Shown here in pieces: positions 26,101-35,062 of a stretch of 64,000 nt of DNA (positions are counted from its first letter, which is position 1; the number at the start of each line of letters is the position of its first letter). This DNA comes from Caulobacter sp. UNC358MFTsu5.1 (lineage in GTDB: Bacteria > Pseudomonadota > Alphaproteobacteria > Caulobacterales > Caulobacteraceae), in NCBI RefSeq assembly GCF_000712075.1, contig NZ_JONW01000006.1, positions 682,001 through 746,000 of the forward strand, given 5' to 3'. The translations under genes were made by a program, and so were the position numbers. The notes under the pieces were generated by a model. The model saw only the letters and a program-made list of their open reading frames with translations, was not told the origin of the DNA and ran no database searches.

Positions 26101-27204
26101 ATGCCCAACACGATCCCAACGGCTCGGGGTTTGGTTCAGATCATGGTGATCGTTCTGAGCCTGGGCGCCGTGTGCGGTTCTGCGCGCGCGGCCGACCCTC
26201 GCGACGTTTTTCGATCCGTCGACCAGGTCCGCAGCGTCGACGCCGTTCAAAGCGATGGCTTTGTCGAGATCGGCGGCATCAAGCAATGGGTTTCGGTGCG
26301 AGGCCGCCACGCCGATGCGCCCCTTCTCTTGTTCATTCATGGCGGACCAGGCTTCACCTCGATCCCGTCCAGCTACTACTACATGAGGGACTGGCGCGAA
26401 TATTTCACGGTCGTGCAGTGGGATCAGCGAGGCGCGGGCAAGACATTCGCGGCCAACGATCCAAAAGCCCTCGGTCCGACCATGACCGTTGCGCGGATGG
26501 TCGACGACGCCGAGGAAATGGTCGCCTATCTTCGCAAGACGTACGGCCCTCGCAAGATCATCCTGGTGGGCCATTCTTGGGGATCGATCGTTGGCGTGAA
26601 GCTGGCGCAACGCCGGCCAGACTGGTTCTACGCCTATGTCGGCACCGGCCAGTTTGTCGCTTTTCAGCCCAACGAGTCCCGAGGATACGAGGCGACCTTG
26701 GCGGCGGCGCGCCGAGACGGGAACGCCCAGGCCGTCGCCGATCTGGAACGGATCGCTCCGTTCCCCGACCGCGTCGATCCCAAGCGCAACATCGAAAACC
26801 TCGGCGTAGAGCGGCGATGGCTCGCCCATTACGGAGGATACTACTGGCGCAACAATGTCGGTCATGAGGGCCAAATCAATCCTCTGGGACCCGACTATGA
26901 CGACGAGGAACTGCGCCTACGGGACGTCGCCCAAGGCTTCAGCATCCAGGCGCTATGGGGCGAGCTTGGGACCGTGGATCTGCGCGACGCCCCGACCTTC
27001 AGCTTGCCCGTAGTCTTTATTCAGGGACGGCACGACATCGGCACCAATGCCGGGCTGCTGGATGAATGGTTCACCACGTTGCGCGCGCCGAAGAAGACGT
27101 TGGTCTGGTTCGAAGACTCCGCCCACATGGCCTACCAAGAAGAACCAGGTCGCTTCCTTGTGACCTTGGTCGACGAGGTTCTGCCGCTGACCAAGACGCC
27201 CTGA
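26101..27204 (+). CDS. exported alpha/beta hydrolase, proline-iminopeptidase-like
   Basis: 367 aa. Start at MPNTIPTARG, 35 codons after the first ATG, because a signal peptide (LVQIMVIVLSLGAVCGSARA) follows directly and GGAG lies upstream. Core motifs: LLLFIHGGPGF (oxyanion HGGPG), VVQWDQRGAGKTF, nucleophile LVGHSWGSIVG, an acid near FIQGRHDIG, and the catalytic His in FEDSAHMAYQE. HGGPG plus DQRGAGKS-like motifs are typical of proline iminopeptidases and related S33 hydrolases, but the signal peptide suggests a periplasmic role. A frameshifted paralog lies at 33166-34319. Confidence 0.87.
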   Translation: MPNTIPTARGLVQIMVIVLSLGAVCGSARAADPRDVFRSVDQVRSVDAVQSDGFVEIGGIKQWVSVRGRHADAPLLLFIHGGPGFTSIPSSYYYMRDWREYFTVVQWDQRGAGKTFAANDPKALGPTMTVARMVDDAEEMVAYLRKTYGPRKIILVGHSWGSIVGVKLAQRRPDWFYAYVGTGQFVAFQPNESRGYEATLAAARRDGNAQAVADLERIAPFPDRVDPKRNIENLGVERRWLAHYGGYYWRNNVGHEGQINPLGPDYDDEELRLRDVAQGFSIQALWGELGTVDLRDAPTFSLPVVFIQGRHDIGTNAGLLDEWFTTLRAPKKTLVWFEDSAHMAYQEEPGRFLVTLVDEVLPLTKTP

Positions 27205-27214
27205 ACGGCTCTAC

Positions 27215-27246
27215 GGCGCTTGCTGGTCTGGAGCCCAGCAAGCGCC
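27215..27246 (+). terminator. intrinsic-terminator-like hairpin
   Basis: A perfect 12-bp stem GGCGCTTGCTGG / CCAGCAAGCGCC with an 8-base loop, 10 bases after the hydrolase stop codon. Confidence 0.65.
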
Positions 27247-27336
27247 GAGGCTAGGATCATCTGCCGGCGATACTGAAACCCTCGCCGCGCCGAACCAGGC
27301 CCTCGCCGCGCGCACCCTCAACACCAGACTGCGCGA

Positions 27337-27825
27337 CTACTCCTTGAAGCGACTGAACACCTGATCCTGGGTCTTTGGGGAAAGGTGACAGGATTGGCAC
27401 TGGCTCACCCCAGCCTCGGGGGTGACGTTGCGTTGCTCGCGGCTGTCGCCATTGAACTCCGTATACGACCAGCCGTCCCTGCTCTTGGTCATGACGTCGA
27501 CAAACCGCCGCTCGCCCCCCTCCACGCTCCCCGCGCCTTGCTTTGCTTCGAGCACATCGAAGACCAGCACCGATCCTGGCGCGAACTTGCCCGTGCTGTA
27601 GCCGCGCATGGCCTTGGGGTTGGCGTAGATGTGGTGGAGACCGCCAAAGCGCGGATGGGCCGGACTGCCTGGCCCGATCACCCCGCTCTTGACGTGAGTC
27701 CAATGGCGGTAGCCGACGGGATAGTCGGGCGCGGTTGCGGACGCGGCCAGGCACGCTCCGCCCACGAGGCAAGCGGCGAGCCCAAACAGGACAGAGCGCC
27801 GCGCAGGTTCAGACCTTGATCGCAT
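27337..27825 (-). CDS. exported cytochrome P460-family protein
   Basis: 162 aa with a signal peptide (RRSVLFGLAACLVGGACLAA). The P460 domain starts YPVGYRHWTHVKSGVI and continues GLHHIYANPKAMRGY, FAPGSVLVFDVLEA and KSRDGWSYTEF. The heme-attachment motif CQSCH lies near the C-terminus. Cytochrome P460 proteins oxidise hydroxylamine or handle NO with an unusual cross-linked heme, but most uncharacterised members have no proven role. It is last in a three-gene operon (15-bp gap) after a GNAT enzyme and an aspartyl protease. Confidence 0.85.
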   Translation of the reverse strand: MRSRSEPARRSVLFGLAACLVGGACLAASATAPDYPVGYRHWTHVKSGVIGPGSPAHPRFGGLHHIYANPKAMRGYSTGKFAPGSVLVFDVLEAKQGAGSVEGGERRFVDVMTKSRDGWSYTEFNGDSREQRNVTPEAGVSQCQSCHLSPKTQDQVFSRFKE

Positions 27826-27839
27826 CTTGAGTCTCCAAG

Positions 27840-28436
27840 TCAGGTGGATCCTTCATGGGGCGGCCGCTCGATGTGGCGCGCCCCGCGCTCGTCGGGAGCG
27901 GGATTAGGCTTTGACACCCTGGCGATCGCCGCGGGGGCGCGCCAAACATAGCGACAGTTGAGCGCAAGGCCGCCTGCGACGTCGGTCTTGATGAGGGACT
28001 CGACGTGCCTTCCTCCCAGCCGCTCGTAGAATCGCCGAGCGCCGTGGTTTGCCTTCATCGCCCACAGATAGACCGGCGAACCGGAGCATTGGTCATCCAA
28101 CCAGTCGGCGGCGAGCCCCATCAGACGGGCCCCGACGCCCATCTGCTGAGACTCGGGGCGAACATGGAGATTGTCGATTAGAGAACCCCACCTGGAATCC
28201 TCGTCGGCGTGGACGCAGATGAAGCCAACGACTTGGCCATGCTCGACGCCAAGCCAAACCGACGGGTCGGTTCGACCATCGGCGAGCCTGGCGCGCCAGA
28301 TCTCCAGGCGGTTTTCCAAGACCGGCCCGTCCAGGAAAGCATCGGGCATCATGCCCCTGTAGGTTCGCCGCCAACTGTCGGCGTGAAGAGCGGCGATGGC
28401 CTCGGCGTCCTGGCTCCGGGCCGTTCGAAAGTCCAT
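27840..28436 (-). CDS. GNAT-family N-acetyltransferase
   Basis: 198 aa from MDFRTARSQDAEAIAAL, with a strong GGAGGAGG ribosome binding site. GNAT motifs: WRRTYRGMMPDAFLD near the N-terminus, WLGVEHGQVVGFICVHAD (beta-4/5), the acetyl-CoA loop in LHVRPESQQMGVGARLMGLA, and YLWAMKANHGARRFYERLGG near the end. The QQMGVG loop fits the Q/RxxGxG/A signature. The substrate is unknown; the middle position in an operon with exported proteins gives no direct clue. Confidence 0.85.
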   Translation of the reverse strand: MDFRTARSQDAEAIAALHADSWRRTYRGMMPDAFLDGPVLENRLEIWRARLADGRTDPSVWLGVEHGQVVGFICVHADEDSRWGSLIDNLHVRPESQQMGVGARLMGLAADWLDDQCSGSPVYLWAMKANHGARRFYERLGGRHVESLIKTDVAGGLALNCRYVWRAPAAIARVSKPNPAPDERGARHIERPPHEGST

Positions 28437-28465
28437 GGCCAACCCCCTCCTCCTCGGCCGGCTTG

Positions 28466-29656
28466 CTAGTAGAAAACCCGGGCGCGCAGGCGAACTTCCC
28501 CATGGGTCGCGGTCGCCACCACCACGTCCGCGCCCACGGGCGAGCCCATGAGGCTTCGAAGCGCCGGGGGGGTCAACGTACTGGCGCGCGCGCCGTCGAT
28601 GGAAACGATCGACGCGCCCTTGGTGAGCGCGGTTTGGGCCGCCGGCGAGTTGGGCATGACATGGGAAACGACCACGCCATCGCCCGTTCGCATCAAGGCC
28701 AAGCCCAGGGTGTTCTTCCAAAACGGTTTGGCCAAGGCTTCAGGGGCGCCGACGAGCGTCAGGCGGTCGCCTTGAAAATCGGCCAACAACCGAAAGCGCG
28801 AAAGAACTTCCATTCCGATCGCGCCCGCCACCGGCTCGGTTGTCGCCGCCGAGCCGGCGCTGGAGAGGATGGCCGGAACCTCGTGCAGAGTCGTCACGCC
28901 CACCGCGATCTGATCAAGACTCAAGATGGGCGACTCCGCCAGGCCGCCCACGCCGCCCGCGAGCGTCGTCGACGCGGCCCGGTCGCCGGGAAGACCGAGC
29001 TTGCGCGAGAAAGCCGGATAAAGGTCGAGCGCGCCGCCGCTTCCAGTGTCCACATGGAAGAGGGCTGCCTCCGCCGAGGCCGCCCGCAGCGGAATGGCCC
29101 TGAGCGGGCCGACCTGCGTGAAGGGCAAAACCGTGGCGCCGGGAAGCTTTGGGGCATGCGAGGGCGGGAAGAAGGCGATCTGGCGGTTGGGCAAGTCCAG
29201 GTCCATCACCAGGCCGCCAAGGAGATCCTTGCCCAGCAGAAGGGGAAGCGGGTGACCCATCGCCTCGGCGACGGCGCCAAGATCGATAATCGCAACCGTG
29301 CGGTCTGTCAGGCGCAAGCCCGCGGCCTGGATCGTCACGCCATCGGCGAAGCTGACGCTGGCTGAACCGCCCGTGCCGATCGCCGAGCCTGATCCCTTCG
29401 CCGCAAGCCCCAGGCGGGAAGCCAGGCGCGTGTCGACGACCGTCATTTCAGCGCCGGTGTCGAGCAAGGCCGACACCTCCACGCCGTTGATCCGGGCGCG
29501 CAGGAAGATGCGCGTGTCAGCAAAGAGATCGATCGGTTCAAACCGACCCGGCGAACCGACCCCTCCCGCTTGGACACGCCGTGCGGCGCCCACGCCAGCC
29601 ACCCATGCGCCCAGTCCAAGCGCGAGGGTTCTTCGATTGCAGCCCTGAGCGATCAT
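28466..29656 (-). CDS. exported double retropepsin-like aspartyl protease with PDZ domain
   Basis: 396 aa. A Tat-like signal (CNRRTLALGLGAWVAGVG) is followed by two retropepsin-type halves, each with a catalytic Asp-Thr-Gly: VSALLDTGAEMTVVD (~68) and ALFHVDTGSGGALDL (~206). Both DTG triads sit in one chain, so the protein could fold as a single-chain pepsin-like enzyme. A C-terminal PDZ-like module (~315-390: LGLALMRTGDGVVVSHVMPNSPAAQ, IVSIDGARAS) may bind peptide ends. It heads the operon with GNAT and P460 genes. The TGAAAG-type site lies so close that the transcript may be leaderless. Confidence 0.87.
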   Translation of the reverse strand: MIAQGCNRRTLALGLGAWVAGVGAARRVQAGGVGSPGRFEPIDLFADTRIFLRARINGVEVSALLDTGAEMTVVDTRLASRLGLAAKGSGSAIGTGGSASVSFADGVTIQAAGLRLTDRTVAIIDLGAVAEAMGHPLPLLLGKDLLGGLVMDLDLPNRQIAFFPPSHAPKLPGATVLPFTQVGPLRAIPLRAASAEAALFHVDTGSGGALDLYPAFSRKLGLPGDRAASTTLAGGVGGLAESPILSLDQIAVGVTTLHEVPAILSSAGSAATTEPVAGAIGMEVLSRFRLLADFQGDRLTLVGAPEALAKPFWKNTLGLALMRTGDGVVVSHVMPNSPAAQTALTKGASIVSIDGARASTLTPPALRSLMGSPVGADVVVATATHGEVRLRARVFY

Positions 29657-29665
29657 CCGGCGAGC

Positions 29666-29696
29666 CTAGAGGAAGGGCCAAGGACGGGCTTTCATC
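29666..29696 (-). promoter_or_regulatory. putative alternative-sigma promoter (TGAAAG family), site 5
   Basis: GATGAAAGCC with CTAG at the shared distance. The -10-like block ends ~10 bases before the aspartyl-protease ATG, implying a leaderless or near-leaderless mRNA. Confidence 0.5.
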
Positions 29697-29750
29697 AAGA
29701 GGTCGCCGGAGTCTTCCCGCGCTTCTTCCTGATCGTCCGGGGTCTCATCG

Positions 29751-31013
29751 TCAAAGGTAGCTTAGCCACCAGTCGCCTCGACGCGCCTTCAGCCCGGCGT
29801 ACCAGACGCACAGCGGATAGCAGATGGCGACCAGGGCCAGCCAGACGGCGTAGACGATCGCCAGCTCATGGCCGAAGTCGGCGGGGAACTGGCCTGGCGC
29901 GCCCCCCATCGAAGGGTAGGGCGAGAAGACGAAGAACCGCGCCCGCCATCCATAGGCGGCCAGGGCCAGCGCGGTGGCGATCAGATGGGCCAGGAAGAAA
30001 TGCAGCACGTAGTAGAACAAGGGCGCTCGCCCAAGACTCCGGAGCGCCGCGCCCGCCCAGCCCGGTCCCGACGAGGCGCCAGTCAGCAGCGCCGCCAGCA
30101 AGAAGGCCGCGCCCAACGTCATCAGGACGAAGTCGGGCGAGGCGGGGTACTTGGTGACGTTCAGGAACGACATCGCCGTGTAGATCGCTGATCCCTGCGC
30201 CCGCCATGGCGCGGGGTCGCCATAAAGGTTGATCACGCGCAGGACCAGGAACCCGACCAGGGCGGCCAGGCCTAGAAGAACAAGCCAACGCCTCTGCGTT
30301 CTGGTCGCCGTCTCACAGAGCGGACCGAGCGAGAAGCCCAGCAGCATGATGCCGATCCAGGGCAGGAGCGGATAGGGCGTCACCACCGTCGCGCCCAGGA
30401 GCTTGAAGGCGCCGACCTCGTGAATCAGGTTCCACAGCCCCGCCGCGGGCCCCAGCCGTGCGGCTGGAATCGCGTCCAGCAAGGGATTGAGCAGGATGAT
30501 GGCCAGGGCGAGGGGGGCAAGCCATCGGCGCGGCAGCCACACCAGCGCCGCCAGTCCCAGCATCGACAGGCCCAGCGACCATAGGACGAGAAGCAGGACC
30601 GGGCTCTGCGGCGACCACGAAAAATAATAGGCCAGGCGCATGACCAGGAGCTCGAGAACCATGAGCCAAACGCCGCGCGAGGCCAGGAACCACGACAACT
30701 GGCCTCGACCACGGCCCTTTCTCCACCACAGGAAGGCGCCCAGGCCGGCGGTGAGCGCGAAGGTCGGCGCGCAAAGATGGGTGATCCATCGCGTGGCGAA
30801 CAACAGCGGCGTTGTGGTGGCCAAGTCGGTCGGCGCCGCCGACATGGCGCCGCGATGCACGAAGTCGCGCACATGGTCGAGCGCCATGACGATCATGGCC
30901 AGGCCCCGCAACTGATCGACCCAGCCTAGGCGGTCGCCGACGAGCGGTTTCAATCCCGGCCGGCTAAGCGCTTGGGGCCTTAACCCCGCCAGGCTCGAGG
31001 CGATGGTGTCCAT
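29751..31013 (-). CDS. DUF1624/HGSNAT-type acyltransferase-like membrane protein
   Basis: 420 aa from MDTIASSLAGL, with CAGGAGA upstream; an in-frame upstream extension is arginine/proline-rich and not coding. The signature RLGWVDQLRGLAMIVMALDHVRDFVH matches the first helix of heparan-alpha-glucosaminide N-acetyltransferase-like proteins (the conserved His in LDHVRD). About ten membrane helices follow, including ALWLLVLELLVMRLAYYF-like and LLPWIGIMLLGFSLGPLCE segments. Bacterial members probably acylate cell-envelope sugars. Monocistronic. Confidence 0.82.
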   Translation of the reverse strand: MDTIASSLAGLRPQALSRPGLKPLVGDRLGWVDQLRGLAMIVMALDHVRDFVHRGAMSAAPTDLATTTPLLFATRWITHLCAPTFALTAGLGAFLWWRKGRGRGQLSWFLASRGVWLMVLELLVMRLAYYFSWSPQSPVLLLVLWSLGLSMLGLAALVWLPRRWLAPLALAIILLNPLLDAIPAARLGPAAGLWNLIHEVGAFKLLGATVVTPYPLLPWIGIMLLGFSLGPLCETATRTQRRWLVLLGLAALVGFLVLRVINLYGDPAPWRAQGSAIYTAMSFLNVTKYPASPDFVLMTLGAAFLLAALLTGASSGPGWAGAALRSLGRAPLFYYVLHFFLAHLIATALALAAYGWRARFFVFSPYPSMGGAPGQFPADFGHELAIVYAVWLALVAICYPLCVWYAGLKARRGDWWLSYL

Positions 31014-31287
31014 GCACGTCTCCTGAGGTGATCGGCCATTGGTAGGACATCCTCCCCTTGAAGGGGCGGGGCTGGTGCGCTTTCGCGGATTCCACGACAT
31101 TGGGCGGGCCAGGATCGCCGCTGTCTGCGAATAGGTGATCAGCCCCACCTCGACGCCATAGGCCCTGCGACCTGGGCATGTCCTTTCACCGTCAGGCGGC
31201 TTGAAGACCAAGGTCGCCTGGGCGATCGAGACCTCCAACCGGTCGCATGGCCGACGAGGATCGCGTCGTCGGCCATGCTGGACCGGG
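31014..31287. other. intergenic region with a weaker TGAAAG-like site
   Basis: No gene seen. GGTGAAAGGA on the minus strand (31181-31190) resembles the first block of the promoter family, but its CTAT block is two bases out of register, so I do not count it with the eight. Confidence 0.35.
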
Positions 31288-32826
31288 TCAGTGGGCGGTG
31301 TCGGCTGCGCTGGCGCCAAACCACTTCTGCAAGGCTTGCTCCAGGCCGTCATCGCCCAAGGCGCCTGCCCAGGCGACATAGCCGTCGGGGCGTACAAGCG
31401 CCGCCTCGGGCGATTGGACGGGACCGACAACGGGAAGGTCCCATGCCTGCAAGGCGTTCGCGCTCACCACCTTCACCGCATCGGTGCAGGACCGGCGCTC
31501 CTGGCCAAGGTCCGAACCGAAGTCGAAGAGCACGGGACGCGCGTCGTGCAGGAAGTCGTACGTGCTCTGGGCGGTCTGACCCACTTGGATTCTAAGATCG
31601 GGCAAGCGGCGTCCTACCAGGGGATGACCATCGCCCAGATCATAGCGAACGCCCAATCCCGATCGAACGGCCACGAGGTGCTTTCGGGCGCCGTCTATGA
31701 CCGCCAACTCGGACATGATCTCCCCGAGGGCCCGGCTACGCGGATCGCGCCTCTGGAGCGCGACGTCCGCCATGGTGTTGCGCAGCACCAGGGCCGCCAC
31801 CGGATGCCGCTCGGCATGGTAGGTGTCGAGCAAGCTTTCCGAAGAAATCCCCTTGATGACCTGGGCGAGTTTCCAGCCGAGGTTCACCGCGTCCTGCAGG
31901 CCGATATTCAGACCCTGGCCACCCATCGGCGGGTGGATATGGGCTGCGTCGCCGGCCAGCAGCACACGCCGATCCCGGTAGGCCGCGGCTTGCCGGCAAC
32001 GGTCGGTGAACCTGGAAATCCAGGTTGGGGTGTGAACGCCAAAGTCGGCGCCGTAGACCTCGACCAGAAGGCTCTGGACCTCGTCGAACGTCGGATCGTC
32101 GCCCGTCTTCAGCTCGCGCTCGGCAAGGACGATCCGGACCTGGCCCGGGTCGTCCATCTTGCCCAGGGCGTAGGTCCCGTGGAGGTCATGCTCGACCCCC
32201 CACTTGGGTTCCTGCGCCCACCGGGCCTCGGCGATGAGCCAGCTCTTGGTCGGCTCCCAACCGGCGAACTCGATCCCCGCGCCCTTGCGTACGACGCTGC
32301 GCGAACCATCACAGCCGACGAGGAACGATGCGTGCAGGCCCGAGCCGTCGGACAGCACCACGTCGACCCCGTGGTCGTCCTGGACGAAGCGGGCCACCTC
32401 GCATCCGCGATAGAGGCGAACGCCGAGCTCTTCCACCCATTCGGCGAGGGTTCGCTCGATCTGGTTCTGCGGAAGGGCCAGGAAATAGTTCCGGCGGGTG
32501 GGGAAGTCGCTGACGTCGAGCAGCACCTCATGGAAGGGGGCGACCTGATGGCGTTGGCCCTGCGACACGAACCGCTCGCCCAGGCCTCTCTGGTCCAGCA
32601 CTTCGAGCGTGCGCATGTGCAGTCCGCCGGCCCGCATGCCGGCCAGATCCTGGCTCTCCCGGCGCTCGATGATCGCCACATCGACGCCGGCCAGAGCCAG
32701 CTCGCCGGCCAGCATCAAGCCCGTGGGGCCGCCGCCCGCGATGATGGCCTGGTGGGTCCGCGCCGCGGTCCCCCCAAGTTCAAAAGTGGCTCCATCCGAG
32801 GCGTCGACTTTCGTTCCAAGCGTCAT
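31288..32826 (-). CDS. FAD-dependent aromatic monooxygenase (class A)
   Basis: 512 aa from MTLGTKVDASD. The Rossmann fold IIAGGGPTGLMLAGELALAG binds the ADP of FAD, ending in the acidic VAIIERR; the DG fingerprint is LVGCDGSRSVVRKGAGI and the GD fingerprint RVLLAGDAAHIHPPMGGQG continues LNIGLQDAVNLGWKLA. The C-terminal ~120 residues form a thioredoxin-like dimerisation domain without cysteines. This is the layout of phenol- or polyketide-hydroxylating and rifampicin-type monooxygenases, using NAD(P)H and O2. The gene stands alone; its promoter region carries spaced direct repeats. Confidence 0.88.
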   Translation of the reverse strand: MTLGTKVDASDGATFELGGTAARTHQAIIAGGGPTGLMLAGELALAGVDVAIIERRESQDLAGMRAGGLHMRTLEVLDQRGLGERFVSQGQRHQVAPFHEVLLDVSDFPTRRNYFLALPQNQIERTLAEWVEELGVRLYRGCEVARFVQDDHGVDVVLSDGSGLHASFLVGCDGSRSVVRKGAGIEFAGWEPTKSWLIAEARWAQEPKWGVEHDLHGTYALGKMDDPGQVRIVLAERELKTGDDPTFDEVQSLLVEVYGADFGVHTPTWISRFTDRCRQAAAYRDRRVLLAGDAAHIHPPMGGQGLNIGLQDAVNLGWKLAQVIKGISSESLLDTYHAERHPVAALVLRNTMADVALQRRDPRSRALGEIMSELAVIDGARKHLVAVRSGLGVRYDLGDGHPLVGRRLPDLRIQVGQTAQSTYDFLHDARPVLFDFGSDLGQERRSCTDAVKVVSANALQAWDLPVVGPVQSPEAALVRPDGYVAWAGALGDDGLEQALQKWFGASAADTAH

Positions 32827-32841
32827 GTTGCACCGCCAAAA

Positions 32842-32873
32842 GTTATAATGCATTGAAAACTATGATAAAATGC
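32842..32873 (-). promoter_or_regulatory. AT-rich direct repeat upstream of the monooxygenase
   Basis: On the minus strand GCATTATAAC (32842-32851) and GCATTTTATC (32864-32873) repeat GCATT(A/T)TA with a 22-bp period, two helical turns, 16 bases before the ATG. It is a probable regulator-binding site overlapping the promoter; no regulator is adjacent. Confidence 0.45.
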
Positions 32874-33165
32874 TTTGACGGCAACTCTTGAACCGAACTT
32901 TGTTGTCTCCATCTAAGTAACAGCAGAAGCCATGCGGCTTTTCCAACGGGGCGCTCCCTCATAGTTCCTGGCGTGCCGATCCGTCCTCATCGTCATGGTG
33001 AGATCAGACTGGCGCCAGGCTGGCCGCCGTCACCCACGCCGATAGGCTTGGGGAACGCACTTGGATGAAAGCCGGGCCCCTCCGAAGGGTCTATCCTGTC
33101 TGGTCATGCAGACCCGTCGTGGCCAAGACCCGGCGTTGCGGGACTGAAGGCGCAGGAGCGGATCA
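32874..33165. other. divergent intergenic region
   Basis: No gene seen. Holds the promoter-like site 6 upstream of the frameshifted hydrolase and, on the left, AT-rich monooxygenase leader DNA. Confidence 0.35.
33064..33094 (+). promoter_or_regulatory. putative alternative-sigma promoter (TGAAAG family), site 6
   Basis: GATGAAAGCC, then CTAT at the shared distance (33091-33094). It points to the hydrolase start at 33166, a ~65-base leader. Confidence 0.55.
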
Positions 33166-34319
33166 TTGAAAAGACCTTGCATCTGGACCTCCCTGTTGGG
33201 GTGGGTCCTGGCTTTCTCGATCGCGCAGCCGGCGCGGGCCCAACTGATCAAACCCAACGACCGGCAGGAGGCTGTCGAGGTCATACGCGAACTGCGCCGC
33301 ATCGCCACCCCCAACGGCGTCGATCGTTCCGAGACGCTTTCGATCGGCGGCGTCGACCAGTTCGTGTCGATCCGTGGTCGCGACCGCCGCAATCCGATCC
33401 TCCTGGTCCTGCACGGTGGTCCAGGATTTCCCGAAACGCCGCTGGCCTGGTGGAACACGCGCGATCTGGAAGAGTACTTCATCGTCGTGCATTGGGATCA
33501 GCGTGGTTCGGGCAAGACCCACCTGCTCAATGACGCCCGGGCGGTCGCGCCGACCATGCGGCCCGAGCGCTTCATCGCCGACACCGAGGAGCTGACGGCC
33601 TGGCTGCGCCGGGAGTTGGGCAAGGATAAGATCTTCCTGCTCGGCCACTCCTGGGGCAGCTATATCGGCCTGAGCTTCGCGCAGCGTCGCCCTGAGTGGC
33701 TCTACGCCTATATCGGCGTCGGTCAGGCGGCCAACAGCCCCGAAAGCGAACGGCGCGGATATGCGGCTACACGCGAGGCCGCGCTTCGAGCGGGTGATAA
33801 GAGGGCCGTCGAGGAACTCGACGCCATCGCGCCTTACGCGCGCCCGGACGAGCTATTCCTCTGGCCGACATCGAGATCGAGCGGCGCTGGTCCGACCATT
33901 TCGGCGGCGTCATGGCCTACCGCCAGCGGCAAACCAACAGCGTCGCGGCGCGACTATCGCCCGACTACACCGACGCCGAATCCGCCCGCGTCTATGACGG
34001 AAACAGCTACTCGCAGGCGTATCTGCTCAGCGCCGTTCTGGGGCTCGACCTTAGCCATGTCGATCGTCTGGACTGTCCCGTCATCCTGCTGGAAGGGCGA
34101 CACGATCGAACGGTGAGTTCGGAGGTGGCGTACGATTGGTTCCAGAAGCTGCGCGCCCCTCAAAAGCACTTCGTCTGGTTCGAGCATTCGGGGCACGAGG
34201 TGATGACCGAAGAGCCCGCCAAGGTGCTCGTATCGCTCCTGCGATATGCGCGACCGTTGGCCGAAGCCGCCGGCGACGCCGCTCCCGACGAAACGCCCGC
34301 GCCGGCCGTGTCGCGCTAG
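33166..34319 (+). pseudogene. frameshifted exported alpha/beta hydrolase, proline-iminopeptidase-like
   Basis: TTG start with AGGAG eight bases upstream, then a signal peptide (SLLGWVLAFSIAQPARA). HGGPGFPETPLAWW, HWDQRGSGKTH and LLGHSWGSYIG (nucleophile Ser) are in the first frame. After ARPDEL near 33850 the homology to 26101-27204 jumps frame: PLADIEIERRWSDHFGG continues in the +2 frame to LLEGRHDRT and the catalytic His in FEHSGHEVMTEEP. One missing base near 33850-33860 explains it. Either a sequencing or assembly error or a recent inactivating mutation; both halves look well preserved. Confidence 0.85.
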
Positions 34320-35062
34320 TCCGGATCGATCGGGCCAGCCGTGGGAGGGGCGCGTTATTCCCGTGGGGCGGGGATCCGGGCGGGCGCGCGCATCACCGCG
34401 CTTATAGGCGGGAAGGCGTCCGTCCGAGGCTTGGGCGGCCGGCGCGCCGCGCCGACCCGCGCGGCGCGCCGGTACGGCCGCACGCCCGCGACCCAGAGCT
34501 CCTGGCGACGTCGCCAGCGCGGTGTCGCCGGCGATCAAGGCTCCCAGGCCATGAGTCAGGTCGGCGTCCTCGAGCACGAAGAACATGCCGCCGCGCCCGT
34601 TCTGGCTGGCGTCGCACTGGCGTTGCGGATCGGCCAGCACCCCCTTGGTTGATGCCCCCCAGCACCACGTGGGGACGCCTTGCGTCGGTTGAGGCGCCGA
34701 TCTTGCCATGGTTGGGCGGTCCCTTGAGATTGACGGGAACGCCGTTCCAATGCCCGCTGGTGGCGATCTGGACGCCTTGTTGCAGACCTCCGATGCTGGC
34801 CGAGCCACATTCGAGCGCCTGACCCGGCGCTGTCGAGGCGATCTTCGGTCTTTTCCACCACGTGGCCGATCGCAGCGTTACGCCGAGCCGCGCCGACACA
34901 AGCTGCTGGGGCGGAACGTGCAATGCGAACGGTTTGGTCGGGAACCGCACGCCCGAGGACAGCCGGTCGATGAAAGCCTAGCGCGCCGACGGCGGCTACT
35001 TCCTGTCGGCGTCCTCCCGACGTGCGGCGCCGCGGCGCAAACGCCCGCCCAACAGGCATGAG
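34320..35062. other. decayed coding sequence on the minus strand
   Basis: Minus-strand frames show protein-like segments: FALHVPPQQLVSARLGVTLR, GSASIGGLQQGVQIATSGHW, PPNHGKIGASTDARRPHVVL, then in another frame FFVLEDADLTHGLGALIAGD. The frame change lies near 34650. I do not recognise the family. It is probably a pseudogene occupying ~34500-34960; the rest holds only the promoter-like site 7. Confidence 0.4.
34969..34999 (+). promoter_or_regulatory. putative alternative-sigma promoter (TGAAAG family), site 7
   Basis: GATGAAAGCC with CTAC at the shared distance (34996-34999), ~60 bases before the esterase start at 35063. On the minus strand the same bases read through the decayed coding segment, so chance cannot be fully excluded. 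Confidence 0.45.

Noticed and set aside
31181..31190. Ninth TGAAAG-like block, GGTGAAAGGA, upstream of the DUF1624-like gene
   Set aside because: The second block is two bases out of register and the flank differs, so it was not counted with the eight.
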